Under the pieces are notes generated by a model that worked only from the letters and a program-made list of their open reading frames with translations, was not told the origin of the DNA and did not search any database. Source: an uncultured Eggerthellaceae bacterium (GTDB taxonomy: Bacteria > Actinomycetota > Coriobacteriia > Coriobacteriales > Eggerthellaceae). Taken from it: DNA of 64,000 bases. The stretch is taken from contig CAKUNS010000002.1 of NCBI GenBank assembly GCA_934668515.1, positions 1 through 64,000 of the forward strand, given 5' to 3'. Made by a program: the position numbers and the translations under genes. Below are positions 25,669 to 33,687 of the stretch, piece after piece; within the stretch, counting starts at the first letter, position 1, and each line of letters starts with the position of its first letter.

Positions 25669-25704
25669 CGGCTCTTTGGCGCTTTCGGTGCCAAGGTCTA
25701 GCCG
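25669..25704. terminator. nested hairpin between convergent genes
   Basis: The outer arms CGGCT/AGCCG enclose TTGGC/GCCAA. It lies between the YgjP-like gene and the convergent membrane protein gene. No T-run follows on either strand, so the terminator assignment is tentative. Confidence 0.4.
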
Positions 25705-25725
25705 CAAAGCCGTCTGCGTTTAGGG

Positions 25726-26298
25726 CTAGTCGTCCAACTCGGCTTCGATCTTCGCGCGGCGCTGCTTCGCTTCGAAGAAAGCCAAGGCCAGCGCGCCGAA
25801 CACGGCGATGAAGATCATGACGCCGAACACTACACCCGTTGCCAGATTCGCCGCCCAAAAGACGTTTTCGAGCGGAACGATTTGCGCTTCGGCGATGCAG
25901 CGCATGGTGGCAATGGCAAGCGCGCTTGCGACGCCGGTGATGCCGGCGATAAGCAGGAAATAGCCCGTGGGCAGGTGGTCGGTCTGGCCGAAGCGATTGG
26001 TGTCGACGTAGCCCTTTTGCGTTTGCTGCACGGCGCATATCAACATCACGACGAACAGCCATGCGTACATGACGGCATCGACGGGGTTTGCGAAGAGCTT
26101 GAATGCATCGTCGGCGCCGTTGTGCACCCAAGCAACTTGCTGGGCCATGATTTGGTAGACCAGCAGCACCAGCATGCCGAATGAGAGCAGCATGAATCCG
26201 AGCTTGTAGATCTTGGCGTTTTCGGCTTCAAGGCGTTCATCCTTCGGACCTGCGTATTCGCGCCACTTCCGTGCGAGTTTCGTATTCTGCAGTTTCAT
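25726..26298 (-). CDS. four-helix membrane protein of unknown function
   Basis: This is a 190-residue integral membrane protein. A cytosolic N-terminus (KDERLEAENAKIYK) is followed by four hydrophobic segments, at about 32-50, 75-92, 110-128 and 145-172, and a charged tail (EAKQRRAKIEAELDD). The pattern of an N-terminal DER..E..KIY motif followed by four helices is seen in Firmicutes DUF6773/DUF3169-type proteins that sit directly beside small XRE regulators, but I cannot confirm the family. AGGAG is six bases before the ATG. It lies 47 bases downstream of the XRE gene on the same strand and is probably in its operon. Confidence 0.7.
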   Translation of the reverse strand: MKLQNTKLARKWREYAGPKDERLEAENAKIYKLGFMLLSFGMLVLLVYQIMAQQVAWVHNGADDAFKLFANPVDAVMYAWLFVVMLICAVQQTQKGYVDTNRFGQTDHLPTGYFLLIAGITGVASALAIATMRCIAEAQIVPLENVFWAANLATGVVFGVMIFIAVFGALALAFFEAKQRRAKIEAELDD

Positions 26299-26345
26299 GA
26301 TTTGCTCCTAAAACGAGTGGGTTGGATTGAGTGAAGGAGGCTCGC

Positions 26346-26555
26346 TTAGTTTTCGCCATCCCAGAACAGGTCGTTCAAGGTGACGTGCAGGGTTTTGCAA
26401 ATTGCCACGCATAAGTTGAGCGTGGGATTGTAGCCGCCTGCTTCGATAAGCCCGATAGTCTGTCGCGTGACGCCTACGGCTTCGGCAAGGTCGGTTTGCG
26501 AAAGGCCAGCCGCCGCGCGCGCCGCCTTCATGCGAAGATTCTTTTCTCCAGGCAT
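26346..26555 (-). CDS. small XRE-family transcriptional regulator
   Basis: This is a 69-residue helix-turn-helix protein. The Cro/CI-type fold is visible as MKAARAAAGLSQTDLAEAVGVTRQ, then the recognition helix and the GGYNPTLNLCVAICKTLHVTLNDLFW segment, which is typical of YozG-like short XRE regulators. The ATG at 26555 has AAAGGGG four to five bases upstream. A strong promoter with perfect TTGACA lies about 40-75 bases upstream. It is likely co-transcribed with the membrane protein that follows, and such pairs often respond to envelope conditions. Autoregulation is plausible because the promoter region is AT-rich and contains repeated TTGCAA and TTGACA half-sites. Confidence 0.88.
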   Translation of the reverse strand: MPGEKNLRMKAARAAAGLSQTDLAEAVGVTRQTIGLIEAGGYNPTLNLCVAICKTLHVTLNDLFWDGEN

Positions 26556-26601
26556 GAGACCCCTTTCGTGAGTAGACGGATATCTCTTGCAACATGACAG
26601 A

Positions 26602-26630
26602 AATATATTGCATCGATTCAACAATGTCAA
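26602..26630 (-). promoter_or_regulatory. consensus promoter of the XRE operon
   Basis: On the minus strand, TTGACA (26630-26625), a 17-bp spacer and TATATT (26607-26602) form the best consensus promoter in the window. The start codon at 26555 lies about 47 bases downstream of the -10. Confidence 0.8.
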
Positions 26631-26799
26631 ATATAAATTGCAAAATGGAAGAAAGAATTGCCGTGTAGAGGGCGCATCACGAGTAGGCGGTGCCCTCATG
26701 CGAGAAACAGGCGAGCAGCCTGCGCGCCTTAGCGCGCGCCCCTCATTCGCTGCCGTGTGCCCATTTGGTGGGAACAGCCTGTGTGGAAGCCCCCTCTTT

Positions 26800-26805
26800 T
26801 ATAAT
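26800..26805 (+). promoter_or_regulatory. -10 element (TATAAT) of the secreted wall protein gene
   Basis: A perfect TATAAT lies 26 bases before the ATG at 26832. No recognisable -35 element accompanies it. Confidence 0.5.
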
Positions 26806-26831
26806 CGGAGTATCCAACGACAAGGATTGAT

Positions 26832-27956
26832 ATGCCGATTACTAAACAAACGAAGCTGGGCATACAAGGTCGCTCACGCGCACTTGTCGCGGCGTTTCTT
26901 TCGATGCTGCTTGTGTTGGCTGGAACGTGGTCGGTTCCCGCGGCTTTGGCCGAAGACATCGACACCAACCCTCAGCCCGACGAGTTCCAGCAACAAATCG
27001 AGAACAGCGCGACCGCGTACAACGACGCCATGGCCCGCGTTGACGAGCTGCAGAAGCAGATCGACGAGAACGCTCAGGCCATTGCCGAGCTTGAAGAGAA
27101 AATCCCTCTGCAGAAGGAGCGCGCAAGCTCAGCGTGCGTTGACTTGTACAAGGCGCAGCAGGACACGGCTTCCATTCTGGACCTTATCCTGTCCTCCGAA
27201 AGCCTGAGTGATTTCATCACGCGCATCGACTATTTCAACACTGTCACGCGTTCGAACCTCGAGCAGATTGAGTCTCTTTCCAGCATGCAAGATCAGCTTC
27301 TGCAGGCTCAAGATCAGCTGAACGCCAGCAAGCAGGAAGCTGCTGATCAGGCAGAAGCCGCGCAGGCAGCCCTTCAGCAGGCGCAAAATGCCCGCATCGA
27401 GGCGCAGCGTCGTGCCGTTGAGGAAGCCACGCGCCAGGCCGAGGAAGCCCAGGCCGCCAAAGCTGCGCAGGCTGCTAAGGTCGAGTCTGCCGAGTCCGCC
27501 GCGTCGTCTGATTCTGAATCAGGCGCGGGTTCTTCCTCCGACAGCGCCGCCGAGCCTCCCGCGGCTTCTACCGACACCGCCGATTGGTCTTCCGACGAGG
27601 ATGCCTTCGTTTCCCAGTGGACCGCGCGCATCAACAACTACCTGGCTGGTTCGCCCCTTTCGGGCTATGGCGAGACGTTCGCGCGCGCTGCCTGGACCTA
27701 CGGCGTCGACCCGCGCTGGTCGCCTGCCATCTCGTGCGTCGAAAGCACCAAGGGCGCGTACTGCTTCGCCTCGCACAACGCCTGGGGCTGGGGCTCGGTT
27801 AGCTGGGGCTCGTGGGAAGAGGCCATCAACGCGCACGTTGCGGGCCTGGCCCGCGGCTACGGCTACACGCTTACGTATGCCGCCGCGCAGAAGTACTGCC
27901 CGCCCAACGCCGATCACTGGTACAACTCCTGCCTTGCGCAGATGAACAGCATTTAG
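26832..27956 (+). CDS. secreted coiled-coil protein with lysozyme-like C-terminal domain
   Basis: This 374-residue exported protein has a Sec signal peptide (about 1-40; positive start, a hydrophobic run such as AAFLSMLLVLAGTW, and cleavage near ALA-ED). A long coiled coil follows (about 50-215), of the CwlO/PcsB N-terminal type with a conserved LDLILSSESLSDFITRIDYF segment. The linker is Ser/Ala/Asp-rich (about 215-255). The C-terminal domain (about 258-374), with the ARAAWTYGVDPRWSPAISCVES stretch and NAWGWGSV, resembles the glucosaminidase/lysozyme-like fold, so it may cleave peptidoglycan or bind it. CwlO-type coiled coils normally associate with FtsEX, which is not seen nearby. AAGGA lies upstream of the ATG. 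Confidence 0.82.
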   Translation: MPITKQTKLGIQGRSRALVAAFLSMLLVLAGTWSVPAALAEDIDTNPQPDEFQQQIENSATAYNDAMARVDELQKQIDENAQAIAELEEKIPLQKERASSACVDLYKAQQDTASILDLILSSESLSDFITRIDYFNTVTRSNLEQIESLSSMQDQLLQAQDQLNASKQEAADQAEAAQAALQQAQNARIEAQRRAVEEATRQAEEAQAAKAAQAAKVESAESAASSDSESGAGSSSDSAAEPPAASTDTADWSSDEDAFVSQWTARINNYLAGSPLSGYGETFARAAWTYGVDPRWSPAISCVESTKGAYCFASHNAWGWGSVSWGSWEEAINAHVAGLARGYGYTLTYAAAQKYCPPNADHWYNSCLAQMNSI

Positions 27957-28010
27957 CATGCTCGCTCTTGGTTGGCGTGGGTAACCGCCCCATCAGGTGA
28001 TAAAATGACG

Positions 28011-28042
28011 GGCGCTGTGCATTCGTGCACGGCGCCTGTTTT
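28011..28042 (+). terminator. terminator with UUCG tetraloop
   Basis: An 11-bp stem (28011-28021 with 28026-28036, one G.T pair) is capped by TTCG and followed by TGTTTTC. It lies 55 bases after the wall protein gene and before metG. Confidence 0.8.
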
Positions 28043-28137
28043 CGTGCATGGCGTCCGATCAAACGTCGGCGCCTGCGTATATACGTGCCGCCCTTGCATC
28101 ATTCGCAAGCGTCGCGGCGAAAGAAGGAGCGAATCGC

Positions 28138-29721
28138 ATGTCTAAGGGAATGTACTCGATCACCACGCCCATCTACTACGTGAACGCGGCCCCGCATCTG
28201 GGAACCGCCTACACCACGGTGGCCGCCGATACCGTTGCGCGCTATCAACGCATGAACGGCTACGACGTCGCCTTGGTCACTGGAATGGACGAGCACGGCC
28301 AGAAGGTCGCCGAAACCGCCGAGGCTCACGGCATGACCCCGCAGGAGTGGTGCGATTCGATGGAACCTGCATTCCGCGATGCATGGGACCTGCTCAACAT
28401 CACCTACACCGACTTCGTGCGCACCACCGACTCCCGTCAGACGCGCACCGTGCAGCAGTTCTGGCAGAAGCTTTACGACGCCGGCTATCTGTACAAAAGC
28501 GCTTACGAGGGTTGGTACTGCGTTCACGAGGAAACCTATTACGCCGAATCCGACCTGCTGAAGAACGAGGACGGCGAGTTCGTGTGCCCCGACTGCAAGC
28601 GTCCCGTGCGCCGCATGTCCTCGGGCGAGGAGAACTGGTTCTTCAAGCTGTCCGAGTTCCAGGAGCCGCTGTTGAAGTACTACGCCGAGCATCCTGATTT
28701 CGTTCGTCCCGAAACCCGCAAGAACGAGATCGTCTCGTTCGTCGAGGGCGGCCTGCAGGACCTGTCCATCAGCCGTTCCACTTTCGATTGGGGCGTTCCT
28801 TTCACCTTCGACGAGGGTCACGTTGCCTATGTTTGGGCCGACGCGCTGCTGGCGTACTTCACCGGCCTTGGCTACGCCGATCCCGAGTGCGGCGACGAGT
28901 TCGACCGCCGTTGGCCCGTTCAGTACCACTTCGTGGGCAAGGACATCACCCGTTTCCACTGCGTGATCTGGCCCGCCATGCTGATGGCTGCCGGTCTGCC
29001 CGTTGCAAGCACCGTTTTCGGCCACGGTTTCCTTATGACCAAGGGCGAGAAGATGTCCAAGTCCAAGGGTAACGGCATCATGCCCGCCGACCTGGTTAAC
29101 GTGTACGGCGTCGACGCATATCGCTACTACTTCATGAGCGACGTCCAGTTCGGTCATGACGGCAACATCTCCATCGAGCGCATGACGCAGGTTTACAACG
29201 CCGACCTTGCCAACACATGGGGCAACCTGGTCAGCCGCGTGTGCAACATGGTCAAGAAGTACTACGACTTCAAGGTGCCCCAGGCTCCCGAGTCTGCCGC
29301 CCAGAACCCGCTGAGCGAGATCGCTCAGGATCTGTATGCCGAGTACGACAAGTGCATGACCGACGTCGACTTCACCGGTGCCGTTGCCGCAGTTCAGAAG
29401 CTTGCTGGCCGCGCTAATCTTTATGTCGAGGAATCGGCTCCGTGGAACCTTGCCAAGTCCGAGGAAACCGCCGGCGAGCTTGCTGCGGTCATTTACAACA
29501 CCCTCGAGGCCATTCGCATCATCGCGCTGTACCTGGCTCCGTTCATGCCCAACACTTCGGCCGAGGTCTTCCGTCGTCTGGGCCTGGGCGACATCGCTGC
29601 CATCACCGACATCGAGGCCGCAACCACGTGGGGCCAGCTGCCCGCAGGCAACACCGTCGAGATCGGCGACCCGCTGTTCCCGCGCCTTGACGTTGACGCA
29701 ATCAGCCTGGGCATCGAGTAA
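28138..29721 (+). CDS. metG: methionyl-tRNA synthetase
   Basis: This class I synthetase charges tRNA-Met. The HIGH-type motif appears as PHLG at 19-22. The zinc-knuckle region carries Cys128, Cys150 and Cys153 (CPDC). KMSKS is at 305-309, and the anticodon-binding helical domain follows. It has 527 residues and lacks the C-terminal EMAP-II-like tRNA-binding domain found in many bacterial MetG proteins. The ATG at 28138 is chosen because AAGGAG lies eight bases upstream and the conserved SITTPIYYVNAAPHLG follows directly; an upstream in-frame ATG at 28048 would add an unconserved segment. No T-box leader was recognised. tatD starts eight bases after the stop. Confidence 0.96.
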   Translation: MSKGMYSITTPIYYVNAAPHLGTAYTTVAADTVARYQRMNGYDVALVTGMDEHGQKVAETAEAHGMTPQEWCDSMEPAFRDAWDLLNITYTDFVRTTDSRQTRTVQQFWQKLYDAGYLYKSAYEGWYCVHEETYYAESDLLKNEDGEFVCPDCKRPVRRMSSGEENWFFKLSEFQEPLLKYYAEHPDFVRPETRKNEIVSFVEGGLQDLSISRSTFDWGVPFTFDEGHVAYVWADALLAYFTGLGYADPECGDEFDRRWPVQYHFVGKDITRFHCVIWPAMLMAAGLPVASTVFGHGFLMTKGEKMSKSKGNGIMPADLVNVYGVDAYRYYFMSDVQFGHDGNISIERMTQVYNADLANTWGNLVSRVCNMVKKYYDFKVPQAPESAAQNPLSEIAQDLYAEYDKCMTDVDFTGAVAAVQKLAGRANLYVEESAPWNLAKSEETAGELAAVIYNTLEAIRIIALYLAPFMPNTSAEVFRRLGLGDIAAITDIEAATTWGQLPAGNTVEIGDPLFPRLDVDAISLGIE

Positions 29722-29729
29722 GTGCGAAC

Positions 29730-30818
29730 GTGGACGAGTTCGATCAGCCCAGCTTCGACGACGCGCTGTATCGTCAGAAGCGCAAGCACGGAAAGTTCCG
29801 CTTCGTCCTTCCGCCCAAGGTGGAAGGACCGATAGCCGACACGCATGCTCATGTTCACCTGCTGCCCGACCCGCCGTTGGCGTTTGCTCGGGCGGCAGTG
29901 TGGGGCATTGACTTCGTGTGCAACATCATCGACATCCATGGCGGCGAGCCCGCGACGTTCGACAAGCTGGATGGCTGGCTTGATGAGGCCACGTCGCGCG
30001 TCCCGCAGCTTATTCAAGACACGCAGGACGTTATCGCCGCAGGTGGCAGCGAAGCGACGTCAAGTCATTTCCCGGAAGGGGACGACTTGACCGCGTTCGC
30101 CCCTGCGTGCCACGACGTTAGCGAACTTCGTGCGCCGCGCGTGCGCTTGGCGGTTGGCTGCCATCCGCATAACGCCAGTCATTATGACGAAGCGCTCGAG
30201 GCTGCGCTGCTTGAGCGTCTTGCCGATCCGCGTGTGTGCGCCATCGGCGAGATCGGCCTTGATTACCACTACGACCTGTCGCCGCGCGACGTTCAGCGCG
30301 ATGTGTTCCGTCGTCAGCTTCGCCTTGCCCACGAAACGGGGCTTCCCGTGGCGCTTCATATCCGCGAGGCGCATGACGAGGCGTTTCAGATTCTTCAGGA
30401 AGAGGGATTGCCCAAGGCGGGCGTGCTTCTTCACTGCTTTGATCTTGATTGGGAAACGCTTGAGCCGTGGGTGAACGCCGGGTGCTATGTTGCGTTCGGC
30501 GGAGCGCTCACGTTCAAGAAAGCCGACTATACGCGCGACGCCGCGGTGCGCGCGCCCAAGAGTCTGCTGCTTACTGAGACGGATTCGCCCTACATGACCC
30601 CTGAGCCTATGCGCGGCATGGTGTGCGAGCCGTTCCATACGCTGTTCACTGCCGACTGTTTGGCTGAGGCTCGCGTTTCGGCGAGCGAAGGTGCCGCTGC
30701 AGGCGATGTTTCTGCAGCTAAGGCGCAGGTTCTTGCCCAGCTGCACGACAATGCGCTTGCGTTGCTCGACCGTCAGCCCACCTCGTGGCAGCTTGAACGG
30801 GCGGCGCAGGGCGCGTAG
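29730..30818 (+). CDS. tatD: TatD-family metal-dependent DNase
   Basis: TatD enzymes are 3'-5' exonucleases with an amidohydrolase-type TIM barrel. The metal ligands are visible: His39 and His41 (DTHAHVH), the GCHPH motif with His145 and His147, GEIGLDYHYD, LHIREA, LLHCFD and TETDSPYM. The 362-residue protein is about 100 residues longer than typical TatD. The extra length is an N-terminal 34-residue leader and an insertion of about 45 residues between the first two metal motifs (roughly 85-135). The GTG start lies eight bases after metG with no clear ribosome site, so coupling to metG is likely. The neighbourhood repeats the metS-yabD (tatD) order of Firmicutes. Confidence 0.9.
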   Translation: MDEFDQPSFDDALYRQKRKHGKFRFVLPPKVEGPIADTHAHVHLLPDPPLAFARAAVWGIDFVCNIIDIHGGEPATFDKLDGWLDEATSRVPQLIQDTQDVIAAGGSEATSSHFPEGDDLTAFAPACHDVSELRAPRVRLAVGCHPHNASHYDEALEAALLERLADPRVCAIGEIGLDYHYDLSPRDVQRDVFRRQLRLAHETGLPVALHIREAHDEAFQILQEEGLPKAGVLLHCFDLDWETLEPWVNAGCYVAFGGALTFKKADYTRDAAVRAPKSLLLTETDSPYMTPEPMRGMVCEPFHTLFTADCLAEARVSASEGAAAGDVSAAKAQVLAQLHDNALALLDRQPTSWQLERAAQGA

Positions 30819-31010
30819 CGTGCGTTTGCGTGATCGGTCGCGCCGCTTGAAGGCTTGACGCGATGAGCAAGGGCGCTTAGGCGGCGTCGTCGCGATTGGG
30901 CGCCAGACGTATGAAACGCGTTGGCGCTTTGATGGATTCCAACAGATTGTCGTCGGCTGCACGGGCTGGTGGCAATCGATTCAGATGTGGTTTCAGAGAG
31001 GGAAAACTGC

Positions 31011-31880
31011 ATGAAACGATTGATCATAGTGGGTTCGCCCAGGTCGAACGGCCGCAGCGCCCATTTGGCGGAGATGCTGTTCGAGGCATGCATCGACGAG
31101 TGCCCCGATGACGAGGTCTCGCTGGCGCCCGTGTCCGAGCTTGCCATCTCGGCATGCGTTGGGTGCGACGGCTGCAAGAACAGCGAGGGCCATGTGTGCG
31201 TCTTCGAGGACGACATGGACGAGATCCGCGAGATTCTTGACGAGTCCGATGAGCTGATCGTTGTTTCGCCGGTGTATTTCTCGGGCGCTCCCGCCCCGAT
31301 GAAGGCCTTGCTTGACAGGTTGCAGCCCTATTTCTGGACCTGGAAGGCTGGCGGCAGCCGTCGTCCCATGACCTTGCACATCATCGGCGAGGGTGCGGGT
31401 CCGAACGGTTATGACGCGCTGATCGACGAGGTTCGCGCGGCGGGCGCTGTGGCCGGTTTCCGCTTGGATCGTATTGTCGACTGGGTGGGTAAAATCGATG
31501 CCGACGGACAGATCACGGCTGAAGGCGAGGAGTACGTGCCCGAAGGTCGCAAGGTGGGCTTCGCACGCATCGCCGCTGATGACATCGAGGACATTCACGT
31601 CGTCCACGCCGAGAACCTCCGTCAGGTGCGCAAGGCGAAGAAGGCCGAGAAAGCCGCAGGCGCAAAGCCCCAGGCGGGGAAGCAGGCGGGGAGGGACGGC
31701 TCTTCCGCAGGCGCCTTTTCGGCTGTGAAGTCCGAGCCTCAGCCCGCGAATGCCGACGACAGGAACGCTCCCGGCGTGCAGAACGCTCAGGGCCGTCCCA
31801 AGCTGAACATCCATTCAACCTCGAAGAGCCAGGGCAAGCGCGGTTCGGGTCCGTCGGGGAAGCGAGGCGGCCGTGGCTAG
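31011..31880 (+). CDS. NADPH-dependent FMN reductase-like flavoprotein with basic tail
   Basis: Residues 1 to about 190 form a flavodoxin-like NADPH-dependent FMN reductase/iron-sulfur flavoprotein domain. It opens with the FMN phosphate-binding loop GSPRSNGRS, followed by CVGCDGC and a VC..EDDM segment, and then VVSPVYFSGAPAPMKALLDRL. The following ~95 residues are a low-complexity tail rich in Lys, Ala, Gly, Ser and Arg that ends in a KRGSGPSGKRGGRG run. That tail is not part of the family. The ATG at 31011 has GAGGGA upstream and starts exactly at the Rossmann strand. Its last eight bases overlap rsmA, so it is in the same operon. The electron partner is not identifiable. Confidence 0.83.
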   Translation: MKRLIIVGSPRSNGRSAHLAEMLFEACIDECPDDEVSLAPVSELAISACVGCDGCKNSEGHVCVFEDDMDEIREILDESDELIVVSPVYFSGAPAPMKALLDRLQPYFWTWKAGGSRRPMTLHIIGEGAGPNGYDALIDEVRAAGAVAGFRLDRIVDWVGKIDADGQITAEGEEYVPEGRKVGFARIAADDIEDIHVVHAENLRQVRKAKKAEKAAGAKPQAGKQAGRDGSSAGAFSAVKSEPQPANADDRNAPGVQNAQGRPKLNIHSTSKSQGKRGSGPSGKRGGRG

Positions 31881-32805
31881 TTCCGAGAGGCTTTCGTCGC
31901 TTGCCGCCGTGGGTGCCACGCGTGAGATCCTTCAGGCGCATGGGCTGGCCACAAAGCATGCGCTCGGTCAGAACTTCCTGGTCAATGACGATGTCATCAA
32001 GAAGATCGCCGATCTTGCGGGCTTGGTGCCGGACGATTTCGTTTTGGAGGTCGGCCCGGGCATCGGAACGCTCACTGAGGCTTTGCTGAAGTGCAGTGGT
32101 CATGTGATTTCGATCGAGCGCGACCGCGACCTTCCGGCGGTGCTGGAAGGAACGCTGGCCGAATGGGCCGATCGTTTCGCGCTTATTCAGAAAGATGCGC
32201 TTGACCTGCAGGAAACCGATCTTGATGCGGCTTGCTCGCAGCTGGGTCTTTCCGCGGACGTGCGTCCGAACAAGTTCGTCTCGAACCTTCCGTACGCGGT
32301 TGCCGCAACCATCATTCTTGACTTCTTCGAGCGCTTCTCGTTTGTGGACAGCGCTACGGTCATGGTTCAGCGCGAGGTGGGCGAGCGTATCATGGCAACG
32401 CCTGGAACCAAGAACTACGGTGCTTACACAGTGAAGCTGTCGTTGTTTGCCAAGCCTGTTGACAAGTTCCTGGTGTCGCCCGGGAATTTCTTCCCGCCGC
32501 CCCACGTTGAGAGCATGGTGGTCAGGCTCGATCGTCGTCAGGCGGCCGATGAGGACGGCAGTGCTTTGTCGCCCGAGCAGCGCGCGGCTGCGTGCATCAT
32601 GGCCGACGCCTCGTTCACGAACAGGCGTAAGACCATCGCGAACTCCTGCAAGGCATATTTCGCCAGCCGCGGGGATGACGTTGCGGTGAAGGCGTTACCT
32701 CAGATGTTCGCCGCATGCGGTATCGAGCCGTCTCGCCGCGGTGAGACGCTTTCGCAGGCCGAGTTCATTGCGCTGGGCAAGGCATATCTTGCCCTGGAGC
32801 GCTGA
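31873..32805 (+). CDS. rsmA: 16S rRNA dimethyladenosine transferase RsmA/KsgA
   Basis: RsmA dimethylates A1518 and A1519 in 16S rRNA late in small-subunit assembly. The 310-residue product has the family motifs in order: KHALGQNFL, LEVGPGIGTLTEALL (SAM motif I), IERD, the catalytic FVSNLPYAV (NLPY), and VQREVGERI. The C-terminal domain carries PPPHVESMVVRL and FTNRRKTIANS. It begins with GTG inside the end of the flavoprotein gene. veg follows 171 bases downstream, as in Firmicutes. Confidence 0.96.
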   Translation: MASSERLSSLAAVGATREILQAHGLATKHALGQNFLVNDDVIKKIADLAGLVPDDFVLEVGPGIGTLTEALLKCSGHVISIERDRDLPAVLEGTLAEWADRFALIQKDALDLQETDLDAACSQLGLSADVRPNKFVSNLPYAVAATIILDFFERFSFVDSATVMVQREVGERIMATPGTKNYGAYTVKLSLFAKPVDKFLVSPGNFFPPPHVESMVVRLDRRQAADEDGSALSPEQRAAACIMADASFTNRRKTIANSCKAYFASRGDDVAVKALPQMFAACGIEPSRRGETLSQAEFIALGKAYLALER

Positions 32806-32930
32806 TTCGAGGTACTGGCGCCGGGCGTCAAGTTAGCCACTATTCACAAGTTGCCGGTTCAAGATCCCCGTGATGGGGTGCGCTTTCGTGCCTTGATATG
32901 GGGTTTCCATGATGTTCGCAACTTGCGTGT

Positions 32931-32936
32931 TAGAAT
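32931..32936 (+). promoter_or_regulatory. -10-like TAGAAT before veg
   Basis: TAGAAT lies 40 bases before the veg start, in the rsmA-veg intergenic region. The -35 match is poor. Confidence 0.4.
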
Positions 32937-32976
32937 TCCGAACGATTGTTTTTCGTACCGCAGAAAGAAGCACAGC

Positions 32977-33330
32977 ATGGATTTGGAGCAGCAGGCAAAT
33001 CTCGTTAATACCATTCACGACACGCTTAGCAACTACGTTGACCAGCGCCTGAAGGTTCGCGCGAACATGGGTCGCTCGAAGATCGTCGAGAGCGAGGGTG
33101 TCCTTACGCAGGTTCATCCCCGTCTGTTCGTGATGGAGGTCGATCGCAAACGCGGCCGTACCGCTCGTCAGTCGTATCAGTACGTTGATATTCTTACCGG
33201 CGCCGTCGAGCTTTCTCAGAACGGCGAGCCCATCTTCGAGCCGTTCGTTCCTCAGGCTGAAGAGGATGAGCTTGGTGCTGCTTCTTCCGACGCTTCTGAA
33301 GAGGCTTCCGAGGAAGAAGTTCTTGCTTAG
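32977..33330 (+). CDS. veg: Veg family protein
   Basis: This 117-residue protein is of the Veg family (DUF1021). The diagnostic core is RLKVRANMGRSKIVESEGVL with HPRLFVMEVD and SYQYVDILTGAVEL, which aligns with Bacillus Veg over about 75 residues. An acidic C-terminal tail (EEDELGAASSDASEEASEEEVLA) is added. In B. subtilis veg is a very strongly expressed gene beside ksgA and influences biofilm matrix and spore germination; the molecular role is unresolved. I chose the ATG at 32977 because the conserved region starts there; the 42 in-frame codons upstream are not conserved-looking and overlap the promoter. Confidence 0.88.
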   Translation: MDLEQQANLVNTIHDTLSNYVDQRLKVRANMGRSKIVESEGVLTQVHPRLFVMEVDRKRGRTARQSYQYVDILTGAVELSQNGEPIFEPFVPQAEEDELGAASSDASEEASEEEVLA

Positions 33331-33423
33331 CGCGTAGGGTTCTTTTGAAGACGCGGCACCTTGTTTGACAAAACGGGGAGCAAACCGCACAATACTTTCT
33401 TGCGCAGGACAGCGCATTTACGT

Positions 33424-33499
33424 GGGGATGTAGCTCAGCTGGGAGAGCATTACGTTCGCAACGTAGGGGTCGTGGGTTCGAATCCCATCATCTCCACCA
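33424..33499 (+). tRNA. tRNA-Ala (anticodon CGC)
   Basis: This is a complete 76-base cloverleaf with the 3' CCA encoded. The acceptor stem GGGGATG/CATCTCC contains the G3.U70 pair that is the alanine identity element. The D arm is GCTC...GAGC, the anticodon loop TTCGCAA gives anticodon CGC (codon GCG), and the T arm is GTGGG TTCGAAT CCCAT. Confidence 0.98.
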
Positions 33500-33509
33500 C
33501 GGAAATTGC

Positions 33510-33545
33510 AGGTCAGGGGGTTATTCCTCCTGACCTTTTTCTTTA
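33510..33545 (+). terminator. terminator after tRNA-Ala
   Basis: The arms AGGTCAGGGGG and CCTCCTGACCT (one mismatch) with loop TTATT are followed by a T-rich run, 10 bases after the tRNA. Confidence 0.88.
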
Positions 33546-33687
33546 CACGAAGGCGATTTTCCGTCTTCGTGCGACAATCGCGTGACAATGGCACGCGAAA
33601 GCGCGATCTCGCTGGGGCGAATCGCGTCCGAAGTCGCAGCGCTTCAAGGTAATTTGGGGTTAATGAGTGAAAGGTCGAATTGCGCAT

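Noticed and set aside
28001..28006. TAAAAT as the metG promoter
   Set aside because: It lies immediately upstream of a strong UUCG-loop terminator, so a transcript from it would be expected to stop before metG, and no suitably spaced -35 exists.
33424..33545. Integrated element attachment site at tRNA-Ala
   Set aside because: No integrase gene and no downstream duplicate of the tRNA 3' end are seen in the window.
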